In this document: positions 1-5,958 of the stretch, one piece after another
Layout of the letters: every line of letters begins with the position of its first letter
How positions within the stretch are numbered: the first letter of the stretch is position 1
Source of the DNA: Bacilli bacterium
GTDB lineage: Bacteria > Bacillota_I > Bacilli_A > RFN20 > CAG-288
Direction: 5' to 3'
Assembly (NCBI GenBank): GCA_900769965.1
Contig: CAAGIQ010000188.1
Span: 1-10,757 of the forward strand
Length of the DNA: 10,757 bases
Translations under genes and position numbers: made by a program
Notes under the pieces: model-generated
Databases searched by the model: none
Told to the model about the DNA's origin: nothing
The model's input: only the letters and a program-made list of their open reading frames with translations

Positions 1-7
1 AAGAGAT

Positions 8-15
8 CCTCCTTT
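8..15 (-). promoter_or_regulatory. Ribosome binding site of a gene starting just outside the window
   Basis: The minus strand reads AAAGGAGG, close to a perfect anti-Shine-Dalgarno complement, followed by seven bases to the window edge. That spacing puts a start codon immediately outside the window. The identity of the gene cannot be seen. Confidence 0.7.
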
Positions 16-19
16 GTAT

Positions 20-36
20 TCAGTTTAAGAAACTGA
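20..36 (-). promoter_or_regulatory. Small hairpin in the leader of the next gene
   Basis: The minus strand reads TCAGTTT-CTT-AAACTGA, a perfect 7-bp stem with a 3-base loop, about four bases upstream of the AAAGGAGG ribosome binding site. It has no U-tract after it, so it is not a terminator. It could influence ribosome access or protect the 5' end, but a stem this short and AU-rich may be chance. Confidence 0.3.
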
Positions 37-59
37 CTCTAGATAAATAAAGAATAGCG

Positions 60-87
60 AATTTACGCTTACGAAATTTCTAGTCAA
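60..87 (-). promoter_or_regulatory. Possible sigma-A-type promoter for the gene beyond the window edge
   Basis: On the minus strand TTGACT (87-82, 5 of 6 matches to the -35 consensus) is followed after 16 bases by TAAATT (65-60, 4 of 6 matches to the -10 consensus). It lies after the terminator and before a good ribosome binding site, which is where a promoter is expected. The -10 match is modest, and AT-rich sequence produces such pairs by chance. Confidence 0.35.
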
Positions 88-114
88 AAAAACATATCAA
101 TCATCTTGATAAGT
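86..114 (-). terminator. Weak second U-tract hairpin, possible back-up terminator
   Basis: On the minus strand TATCAA-GATGA-TTGATA forms a perfect 6-bp stem with a 5-base loop. It extends to 9 positions with one T-T mismatch (ACT/TGT flanks) and runs directly into seven T residues (92-86). The shape fits an intrinsic terminator, but the stem is AU-rich and weak. It follows the stronger terminator at 150-128 and might act as a back-up. Confidence 0.35.
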
Positions 115-127
115 CTTTTTAAATGCT

Positions 128-150
128 AAAAAGCCAGGTCTCCCTGGCTT
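128..150 (-). terminator. Intrinsic terminator of the ribosomal protein operon
   Basis: The minus strand reads AAGCCAGG-GAGA-CCTGGCTT, a perfect 8-bp stem closed by a GAGA (GNRA-type) tetraloop. A run of five U residues begins within the last two bases of the stem. It starts 18 bases after the rplQ stop codon, exactly where the alpha operon is expected to end. Confidence 0.9.
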
Positions 151-168
151 ATTATAGATATATTCTTA

Positions 169-573
169 TTAGAGAACGAAACTGACTAAGCAGATTGGAG
201 CGTTGTCGCCTTTTCTGTTGCCGAGTTTTAATACTCTAGTATATCCACCGTTACGTTCTTGATAACGTGGACCGATAACAGCAAATAACTTTTGTAAAGC
301 TGTTTGAGATTCACTCTTATCGGTGTAGACATCTCTAACGATAGCAGCAGCTAATCTTCTGCTATTTAAATCACCCTTCTTGGCATATGTAACTAAACGA
401 TCAGCAAGTGGGGAGATTTGCTTAGCAACTTTATATGTAACTTCAACCTTTTCAGAAATGATGAGTTGGGTTACAACGTTACGAAGCATGGATTTGTCTT
501 TAGAAGCGGTATAGGCTGCCTTGAAACGGACACCACCTTTACCGTGGACATTCTTACGGCCTTGTGTTTTCAT
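169..573 (-). CDS. rplQ: 50S ribosomal protein L17
   Basis: L17 is a structural protein of the large subunit located near the peptide exit tunnel region. The core is clearly conserved: S-x-L-R-N-V-V-T-x-L-I (about residues 28-38), the helix containing KKGDLNSRR (65-73), ALQKLF (92-97), and the C-terminal GGYTRVLKLGNRKGDNAP signature. At 134 residues it is longer than the roughly 120 of typical Firmicutes. The surplus is at the N-terminus, where about 22 basic residues precede the normal core instead of the usual 8-10. The ATG is preceded by TAAGGAGT at good spacing, overlapping the rpoA stop, so the longer start is well supported. It is the last gene of the operon, in its usual place after rpoA, and is followed by a terminator. 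Confidence 0.96.
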   Translation of the reverse strand: MKTQGRKNVHGKGGVRFKAAYTASKDKSMLRNVVTQLIISEKVEVTYKVAKQISPLADRLVTYAKKGDLNSRRLAAAIVRDVYTDKSESQTALQKLFAVIGPRYQERNGGYTRVLKLGNRKGDNAPICLVSFVL

Positions 574-584
574 TTGTAAACTCC

Positions 585-1541
585 TTATTTAGCATCGCGG
601 AAGTTAAGACCCATTTCGATTAATTTTTCTTTAACTTCTTTGAGTGATTTCTTTCCGAGGTTTCTGACTTTCATCATTTCTTCCTCAGATTTGTTGCATA
701 ATTCTTGAACGGTGGAGATGCCAGCTCTCTTTAAGCAGTTATAAGATCTGCATGATAATTCGAGTTCTTCGATAGAAGTGTTGTCGAATTCTCTAGAAGC
801 ATCTAACTTACCACCTGAGAAGATATCGCCAATCTTACCACCTTCTTCAAGATTTAAGAATTTTTGAAGGTGAGCAATTAAGATTTCAGCGGCAATTGAA
901 ACAGCTTCAACAGGGCTCTTAGCTCCGTTGGTCCATACTTCAAGGATCAACTTGTCGTAATTGGTATCGTGTTCAACACGAGTTGGTTCAATTGTGTAGT
1001 TAACTTTTGTAACTGGAGAGTAGGAAGAATCGGTTGGAATTGTTCCGATTGGGAAATTTGATAAAGCCTTATTAGCTTCGTTAGTCAAATAACCTCTTCC
1101 TTTATTGCATTGAACAGCCATCTTTAAATGACCGCCTTCAGCTACGTGAGCAATAACGAGATCAGGATTGATAACCCTCACATCACCTGGTAGATTGAGA
1201 TCGGCTGCGGTAACTGTTCTTGGACCAGTAACATCAAGACTTAAAACTTTAACGGAATCATCAACTTCAGTATCGATTGTAACAACTAAAGATTTAAGGT
1301 TTAAAACGATGCCTGTAACATCTTCAACAACACCGTCAAGAGCGGTAAATTCATGCATAGCACCTTCGATTGTTACAGCGAAAACAGAAGCGCCTTCGAT
1401 AGAGCTAATTAAAACTCTTCTTAAAGCGTTACCGATTGTAACACCGAATCCTCTTTCAAGAGGAGCAAGGACGAATTTTCCGTAGTTCTTTTCTGAGTCG
1501 AATTCGTTTCCTTCAAACACTAGATTTTGGAATGGTTTCAT
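585..1541 (-). CDS. rpoA: DNA-directed RNA polymerase subunit alpha
   Basis: Alpha dimerises to nucleate assembly of RNA polymerase core and contacts promoter UP elements and activators. The N-terminal domain (about residues 1-230) shows the family pattern LAPLERGFGVTIGNALRR (26-42) and the NKGRGY (146-151) and TRVEHDTNYDKL (187-198) motifs. A linker leads to the C-terminal domain (about 255-315) with RSYNCLKRAGI (265-275) and NLGKKSL (294-300). Arg265 and Asn268 fall at the same positions as the DNA-contacting residues of E. coli alpha. Length 318 is normal (about 314). The ribosome binding site TAGGAGGTAA is among the best in the window and overlaps the rpsK stop codon, suggesting coupling. 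Gene order rpsM-rpsK-rpoA-rplQ is the standard alpha operon. Confidence 0.98.
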   Translation of the reverse strand: MKPFQNLVFEGNEFDSEKNYGKFVLAPLERGFGVTIGNALRRVLISSIEGASVFAVTIEGAMHEFTALDGVVEDVTGIVLNLKSLVVTIDTEVDDSVKVLSLDVTGPRTVTAADLNLPGDVRVINPDLVIAHVAEGGHLKMAVQCNKGRGYLTNEANKALSNFPIGTIPTDSSYSPVTKVNYTIEPTRVEHDTNYDKLILEVWTNGAKSPVEAVSIAAEILIAHLQKFLNLEEGGKIGDIFSGGKLDASREFDNTSIEELELSCRSYNCLKRAGISTVQELCNKSEEEMMKVRNLGKKSLKEVKEKLIEMGLNFRDAK

Positions 1542-1553
1542 TTCGATTACCTC

Positions 1554-1943
1554 CTAACCTCTTGGACGCTTTGGTGGACGGCAACCATTGTGAGGGACAG
1601 CTGTGTCATCTCTCATGGATAAGACTTGTAAGCCAGCAGCTTGCAAAGCTCTTATAGCAGATTCACGGCCAGCACCTGGACCTTTAACAACAACATCAAC
1701 TTGTTTTAATCCTCTATCGATGCAAGTTTTAGCGCATTTTTCAGCAGCTGTTTGAGCAGCGAATGGGGTGGATTTCTTAGCACCACTATATCCGATAGTA
1801 CCAGCGGAATCCCAAGCGATTACTTTACCTTCAACATCAGTAATAGAGATGATGGTATTGTTGAAAGAAGCATGGATGTGAGCAACACCCTTGGTAAAGT
1901 TTAATTTAGCCTTCTTTTTACGAGAAGTATTCTTATCAGCCAT
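1554..1943 (-). CDS. rpsK: 30S ribosomal protein S11
   Basis: S11 sits on the platform of the small subunit and helps shape the site where mRNA and tRNA meet. Recognised by AHIHASFNNTI (near residues 21-31), KSTPFAAQTAAE (56-67), GPGAGRESAIRALQAAGL and the invariant C-terminal PHNGCRPPKRPRG. The 129 residues match the usual 127-131. The N-terminus is a short Lys/Arg-rich tail, as expected. The start ATG is preceded by GGAAGGAG. The gene lies between rpsM and rpoA as in nearly all bacteria, and its TAG stop overlaps the rpoA ribosome binding site. Confidence 0.98.
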   Translation of the reverse strand: MADKNTSRKKKAKLNFTKGVAHIHASFNNTIISITDVEGKVIAWDSAGTIGYSGAKKSTPFAAQTAAEKCAKTCIDRGLKQVDVVVKGPGAGRESAIRALQAAGLQVLSMRDDTAVPHNGCRPPKRPRG

Positions 1944-1962
1944 TATATTACTCCTTCCCTAA

Positions 1963-2343
1963 TTACATAGTTGCTTTCTTCTTGTTAGCAACAGTCTTCT
2001 TTGGACCCTTACATGTTCTAGCGTTGGTCTTAGATCTTTGACCACGGCATGGAAGGTTCTTCTTATGTCTTTGACCACGGTAGCAGCCAATTTCCATAAG
2101 TCTCTTGATATTGAGGTTGACTTCTCTTCTTAAGTCACCTTCAATCTTATAATCACCATTGCTGATTTCAGCTCTGATAGCTGTTAATTCAGCTTCGGTA
2201 AGATCTTTAACTCTCTTCGTTGGATCGACTTTAGCGTTAGCAACGATTTGTTTTGCTAAGCTACGACCGATACCATGAATGTAAGTTAATGAAAAAACGA
2301 CAACTTTATCGTTTGGTACATCGATACCAGCAATTCTAGCCAT
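1963..2343 (-). CDS. rpsM: 30S ribosomal protein S13
   Basis: S13 lies in the head of the small subunit, forms inter-subunit bridges and contacts P-site tRNA with its basic C-terminal tail. Recognised by MARIAGIDVPNDK at the start, LTYIHGIGR (19-27), the helix-two-turn-helix region with VKDLTEAEL, and EGDLRREVNLNIKRL. The C-terminal half has YRGQRHKKNLPCRGQRSKTNARTCKGPKKT. Length 126 versus about 121 is explained by a slightly longer Lys-rich tail (ANKKKATM). The start has a strong AGGAGG site. It follows rpmJ by 18 bases, the normal alpha-operon order. Confidence 0.98.
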   Translation of the reverse strand: MARIAGIDVPNDKVVVFSLTYIHGIGRSLAKQIVANAKVDPTKRVKDLTEAELTAIRAEISNGDYKIEGDLRREVNLNIKRLMEIGCYRGQRHKKNLPCRGQRSKTNARTCKGPKKTVANKKKATM

Positions 2344-2361
2344 TTAACAATTTCCTCCTAA

Positions 2362-2475
2362 TTAGCCTTGTCTTTGCTTGTGCTTTGGATTAGAACAAAT
2401 GACCATTAAACGGCCTTTTCTTCTGATGACTCTGCACTTGTCGCAAATAGGTTTTACAGATGGTCTAACTTTCAT
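2362..2475 (-). CDS. rpmJ: 50S ribosomal protein L36
   Basis: This short gene encodes 37 residues, the exact size of bacterial L36, and sits between infA and rpsM as expected. Translation begins MKVRPSVKPICDKC and ends SNPKHKQRQG. Cys11, Cys14, Cys27 and His32 form the zinc ribbon of the zinc-binding (C+) form of L36, a small protein of the large subunit that stabilises 23S rRNA near the peptidyl-transferase region. The ATG is preceded by TAGGAGGATTTATCT, an excellent ribosome binding site, and the stop is TAA. The zinc-free paralogue seen in zinc-starved bacteria lacks these Cys residues, so this is the standard form. Confidence 0.97.
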   Translation of the reverse strand: MKVRPSVKPICDKCRVIRRKGRLMVICSNPKHKQRQG

Positions 2476-2491
2476 AGATAAATCCTCCTAT

Positions 2492-2713
2492 TTAATTCTT
2501 ATATCTATAAGTAATGCGGCCCCGTGTTAAATCGTATGGGGACAATTCGACAGTGACTTTATCACCCGGTAAGATACGGATCTTGTTTAAACGCATTTTA
2601 CCGGAAACGGTGGCTCTTATCACTGCTCCATTCTCTAGTTTAACATTAAACGTTGTATTAGGTAAAGCCTCTTCAACAATCGCTTCGATCGTAATGAAAT
2701 TTTCCCTTGACAT
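2492..2713 (-). CDS. infA: Translation initiation factor IF-1
   Basis: IF1 is a single OB-fold (S1-like) protein that occupies the ribosomal A site during initiation and cooperates with IF2 and IF3. The 73 residues are the usual size. The hallmark stretch SGKMRLNKIRILPGDKV is followed by the near-invariant C-terminal ELSPYDLTRGRITYRYK. The N-terminus MSRENFITIEAIVEEALPN resembles other Firmicutes, which have Lys-Asp-Asp-Val in place of Glu-Asn-Phe-Ile. Its ATG directly abuts the TAG stop of map with no base between, and the GGGGAG ribosome binding site lies inside the end of map, so translation is probably coupled to map. Confidence 0.98.
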   Translation of the reverse strand: MSRENFITIEAIVEEALPNTTFNVKLENGAVIRATVSGKMRLNKIRILPGDKVTVELSPYDLTRGRITYRYKN

Positions 2714-3496
2714 CTAATTCTCCCCTATGTGTTTTCTTACGTTGTCATCGACGGTTAGAATCTTTGCCCCGTCTTTAGTGATAACAACAGTATTTTCGTA
2801 ATGGCATGTTAACTTGCCATCTTTAGATCTAACTCCCCAACCGTCTTCGATAATTTCGATTTCGTCGCTTCCTTGATGAAGCATCGGTTCGATTGCTAAG
2901 CACATTCCTTCTCTTAAGAGAACTCCTTTGCCATAGCTATTACCATAGTTGAAGATGAATGGATCCTCATGCATTTCTCTTCCGATACCATGACCTCCAA
3001 ATTCCTTAGTAGTCTCATAGCCATATTTGGCACTGATTTTAGAAATTGAAGTTGAGATATCAGATAGATGGTTGCCTGGTTTACAATATTTGAAGGCCTC
3101 GTAGAAACACTCCTCAGTCGCATCGATTAGTCTTTGAGTTTCTTCATCGACTTTTCCTACTGCGAAAGTTCTAGCAGCATCTCCTTGATAACCGTGATAG
3201 ATATTCCCCATGTCGATTGAGATGATATCTCCTTCCTTCAAAACTATATCTTTTGAAGGGATTCCATGAATCAACATTTCGTTAACAGAAGCACAGATCG
3301 AGCCCGGGAATCCATCATACCCCTTAAAGGATGGGGTGCATCCTTCTTCGCTTAAATATTTGAAGGCAAGTTTATCAAGTTCTAAAGTAGTTACTCCAGG
3401 TTTGATATGCTTGCTAAGACGATCGAAGACCCGGCCCAACTTAAGGCCGGATTCTTCCATCTTCTTAACCTCAGCTTGAGATTTAATTATTATCAT
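2714..3496 (-). CDS. map: Type I methionine aminopeptidase
   Basis: This cytoplasmic metalloprotease removes the initiator methionine from nascent proteins after deformylation. The pita-bread fold signature residues are all present: His77 in the LIHGIP motif, and metal ligands Asp95 (SIDMGN), Asp106 (QGDAART), His169 (GGHGIG), Glu203 (AIEPM) and Glu234 (YENTVV). His176 in REMHEDP is the usual second catalytic histidine. There is no N-terminal zinc-finger extension, so it is type Ia-like. Length 260 is slightly above the usual 248-252. The start is preceded by TAAGGAGAAATA, which overlaps the adk stop. Location between adk and infA is typical of Firmicutes. A GC-only hairpin lies in codons 16-22 (3431-3450). 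Confidence 0.97.
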   Translation of the reverse strand: MIIIKSQAEVKKMEESGLKLGRVFDRLSKHIKPGVTTLELDKLAFKYLSEEGCTPSFKGYDGFPGSICASVNEMLIHGIPSKDIVLKEGDIISIDMGNIYHGYQGDAARTFAVGKVDEETQRLIDATEECFYEAFKYCKPGNHLSDISTSISKISAKYGYETTKEFGGHGIGREMHEDPFIFNYGNSYGKGVLLREGMCLAIEPMLHQGSDEIEIIEDGWGVRSKDGKLTCHYENTVVITKDGAKILTVDDNVRKHIGEN

Positions 3497-3505
3497 TATT
3501 TCTCC

Positions 3506-4150
3506 TTAGCCGAGTATCTTTTCAATATCAGCGAATACGACGTCGATATCGTTTAAGCCGTTAACGCTCTTAAGTAAGCCGTTAGCGTTATAGTATTCGA
3601 TAAGTGGCTTAGTTTGATTGTTATAGGCATTTAAACGAGTGACGAAGCTCTCTTTTGTATCGTCTTTTCTTTGGATTAGTTCATGACCACAACTATCGCA
3701 GATTCCTTCTTTAGAAGGTTTCTTGGTGTTGATGTTGTAACTAGCTCCGCAGGAAGGACAAACGCGACGAGAGATTATACGTTCAATAAGCTTGCTTTCA
3801 TCGACATCTAAGTTGATGACAGAAGTTAATTCACGATCGATTTCCTTAGTCAATTTCTTCAAAGCATCAGCTTGAACAAGTGTTCTTGGGAATCCATCGA
3901 GAAGATAACCGTTTTTGCAGTCATCTCTAGATAATCTTTCTTTAACTAATGAGATTGTAACTTCATCTGGTACTAAAAGTCCTTTGTTAGTATAAGATTC
4001 AGCTTCGATACCAAGAGGGGTTCTGTTGGAGATAGCTTCTCTGAACATATCACCTGTAGAGATGTGTGGAATACCATACTTCTTTACGATGAGTTCTGAT
4101 TGAGTACCTTTTCCAGCTCCTGGAGGTCCCATTAAGATAATGTTAAGCAT
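3506..4150 (-). CDS. adk: Adenylate kinase (zinc-binding LID form)
   Basis: Catalyses ATP + AMP = 2 ADP and keeps adenine nucleotides balanced in the cytoplasm. The P-loop GPPGAGKGT (8-16) is followed by the AMP-binding region STGDMFR (31-37) and DGFPRT (85-90). The long LID domain (about 123-160) carries two CxxC pairs, Cys131/Cys134 and Cys151/Cys154, the four-cysteine zinc site of Gram-positive enzymes. The 214 residues are typical of the long bacterial form (about 214-217). A purine-rich GAAAGGATTT site precedes the ATG, weaker than most in this cluster. Position after secY and before map is the Firmicutes arrangement. Confidence 0.98.
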   Translation of the reverse strand: MLNIILMGPPGAGKGTQSELIVKKYGIPHISTGDMFREAISNRTPLGIEAESYTNKGLLVPDEVTISLVKERLSRDDCKNGYLLDGFPRTLVQADALKKLTKEIDRELTSVINLDVDESKLIERIISRRVCPSCGASYNINTKKPSKEGICDSCGHELIQRKDDTKESFVTRLNAYNNQTKPLIEYYNANGLLKSVNGLNDIDVVFADIEKILG

Positions 4151-4169
4151 AGTTTATTAAATCCTTTCT

Positions 4170-5516
4170 TTAAATAACTTCAGCGTAATCTTTGCCAGCG
4201 AGTAATCCGTTGATTTGGTTAGCTGTTTCGATAGCAACACCGACAACGATGATCATACCTGTACCACCTAAGGCAAGTGATTGAGGAACTATACCTGAGA
4301 GAGATAAGGCAACCGGTAAAGCCGCGATGAAGGCTAATGCTGTAGCACCTAATAAATTGATTCTATTAAGTACTTTGGAGATATATTTTTGAGTCTCAAG
4401 ACCTGGACGAAGACCGGTGATATAAGTACCGTTATCTTGGAAGTCTTTAGCAATCTTTTCAGGGTTGATCTGCAAGTTAGCGTAGAAGAAACTGAAGAAG
4501 AAGATGAGAATCAAATAGATTATTAATCCCCACGGCATCTGCCATGTAGTTCCATTCGCGCCTGGCATAATTGTCATCGCTTGATAGTTGAAGACGTTGA
4601 TCATCTGTTTAGCCCAGTTTGGTGGGTTAGAACCAGCGATAAAGCTGACGATAATCGAAGGAGCCATCAACAATGATGAAGCGAAGATAACTGGAATTAC
4701 CGAAGAAGAGTTAATCTTCAATGGTAAGAAGTTAGATTTTGCCATTTGCGAAGAAAGGGCTTGTGAAGAAGCGGAGTGAGAAACTGGGAGTTTTCTAACC
4801 GACTTCTCAATAAACGTAACGAATACGATGATGAAGAAGAACGCCAAGAAGTAAACAACTAATTGAACGGTACCTTCTAAGATCAAAGATGCGTCGTTTG
4901 TAAGAATTTTTTCACCTAAGTATTGTTGGAAAGCTTGTAAGATCTGCTTTGGTAAAGCGGAGACGATACCAGCAAAGATAATCATTGAGATACCATTTCC
5001 AAGACCTTTTTGAGTGATTTGGTCAGCAATCCACATCAATAACATAGTTCCACCAAGTAGATAGACGATAATTCTCGCATATCCCCATGGCGAAGTATCT
5101 TCCAAGGTTAAGCCTTGAGAGTTTTGCATCGTAACGATGATTCCGTAAGCCTGAACCGCACCTAGTAATATCGTTAGATAACGGGTTGTCATTTCAATTT
5201 TCTTACGTCCGGATTCACCTTCCTTACCTAATTCGGTAAGTTTTGGAAGAACATCCATCTGTAACAATTGAACGATAATCTGTGAAGTGATGTATGGTGA
5301 GACACCTAAAGCGAACAATGAGAACGATTGAAGTGAACCACCGCCCATCAGGTTCATCAAACCAAGGATGTCCCCGCTCGAGAAAGCGTTATCTGAAACG
5401 GTGACACCTGGTATAGTAATAGCCGATCCTATTCTGAAGATAAGAAAGATGGCGAACGTAAATAATATACGGTTCAAAATATCCTTATTGCGCAATATGG
5501 CGGCTATTTTCTTCAT
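4170..5516 (-). CDS. secY: Preprotein translocase subunit SecY
   Basis: SecY forms the protein-conducting channel in the plasma membrane together with SecE/SecG and works with SecA or ribosomes. Ten hydrophobic segments can be placed near residues 15-35, 66-86, 112-130, 146-164, 173-190, 213-235, 272-295, 330-347, 385-405 and 416-433. Conserved marks are the plug region after TM1 (ITIPGV), ALGVSPYITSQIIVQLL (69-85), TM5 GNGISMIIFAGIV (173-185), LPLKINSSSVIPVIFASS (264-281), and the 8/9 loop ITGLRPG with Arg370 at the position of E. coli Arg357. Length 448 is a little over the usual 430. The loop between TM6 and TM7 is unusual: its tip is Ser/Ala-rich rather than Lys/Arg-rich. The ribosome binding site AAGGAGAG is formed by the last codons of rplO, with only two bases between the genes. 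Confidence 0.98.
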   Translation of the reverse strand: MKKIAAILRNKDILNRILFTFAIFLIFRIGSAITIPGVTVSDNAFSSGDILGLMNLMGGGSLQSFSLFALGVSPYITSQIIVQLLQMDVLPKLTELGKEGESGRKKIEMTTRYLTILLGAVQAYGIIVTMQNSQGLTLEDTSPWGYARIIVYLLGGTMLLMWIADQITQKGLGNGISMIIFAGIVSALPKQILQAFQQYLGEKILTNDASLILEGTVQLVVYFLAFFFIIVFVTFIEKSVRKLPVSHSASSQALSSQMAKSNFLPLKINSSSVIPVIFASSLLMAPSIIVSFIAGSNPPNWAKQMINVFNYQAMTIMPGANGTTWQMPWGLIIYLILIFFFSFFYANLQINPEKIAKDFQDNGTYITGLRPGLETQKYISKVLNRINLLGATALAFIAALPVALSLSGIVPQSLALGGTGMIIVVGVAIETANQINGLLAGKDYAEVI

Positions 5517-5518
5517 GA

Positions 5519-5947
5519 TTATCTCTCCTTAGCTTCACCGCCGACTTTCTCGATCTTCTCTTTAGCGGAAGCGGAGAATTTATCAGCGATAACGATTAAT
5601 TTTTTAGTGAGTTCACCCTCTCCTAAAACTTTAACTCCATCAAGTGGTTTCTTGATGTATAAAGCTAAATCGACTGTTTCACCATCGTTGAAGCAAGCTT
5701 CTAAATCAGCGAGGTTAACAACGGCGTATTCCTTACGGTTGATGTTTTTAAATCCTCTTTTTGGAACACGTCTATATAATGGGTTTTGACCACCTTCAAA
5801 TCCTGGACGGATGGCACCACCAGAACGGGCACCAGCACCTTTTTGACCACGAGTGGAGGTCTTACCCATACCGGAACCTAATCCACGACCGACTCTTTTG
5901 CCAGAGTGTAAGGAACCTTCAGATACTTTTAAATTACTTAAATCCAT
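5519..5947 (-). CDS. rplO: 50S ribosomal protein L15
   Basis: L15 is a late-assembly protein of the large subunit whose extended N-terminal arm penetrates the 23S rRNA. The glycine- and basic-rich arm is clear (GRGLGSGMGKTSTRGQKG, about 21-38), followed by RSGGAIRPGFEGGQNPLYRRVPKRGF (about 42-67) and a globular C-terminal domain. The 142 residues are normal. The ATG follows TAGGAGGTAAGAAA, a strong site that overlaps the rpsE stop codon. It directly follows rpsE; the gene for L30 that normally lies between them is absent. Confidence 0.98.
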   Translation of the reverse strand: MDLSNLKVSEGSLHSGKRVGRGLGSGMGKTSTRGQKGAGARSGGAIRPGFEGGQNPLYRRVPKRGFKNINRKEYAVVNLADLEACFNDGETVDLALYIKKPLDGVKVLGEGELTKKLIVIADKFSASAKEKIEKVGGEAKER

Positions 5948-5958
5948 TTTCTTACCTC

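Larger units (their letters stand above)
1..168 (-). other. Intergenic region downstream of rplQ: end of the operon and leader of the next gene
   Basis: This is the only sizeable non-coding stretch in the window; all other gaps are under 20 bases. Read on the minus strand it contains, in order, a strong intrinsic terminator (150-128), a weaker U-tract hairpin (114-86), a possible sigma-A-type promoter (87-60), a short hairpin (36-20) and a strong ribosome binding site (15-8). No open frame of note lies in it. The arrangement indicates that the ribosomal operon ends here and that a separately initiated gene on the same strand begins within a few bases beyond position 1. In many Firmicutes the next genes after rplQ encode the ECF transporter ATPases, but nothing visible here identifies that gene. 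Confidence 0.75.

Noticed and set aside
1168..1485. 105-codon open frame on the plus strand opposite rpoA
   Set aside because: Ser/Thr-rich translation typical of antisense reading of biased codons; rpoA on the other strand is unmistakable.
2036..2082. Direct repeat TCTTTGACCACGG twice in rpsM
   Set aside because: It encodes the two RGQR motifs that are conserved in S13 proteins, so it reflects protein sequence and not a DNA element.
2914..3123. 69-codon minus-strand frame inside map
   Set aside because: Alternate frame of a well-supported enzyme gene with complete metal-binding residues; no separate ribosome binding site or family resemblance.
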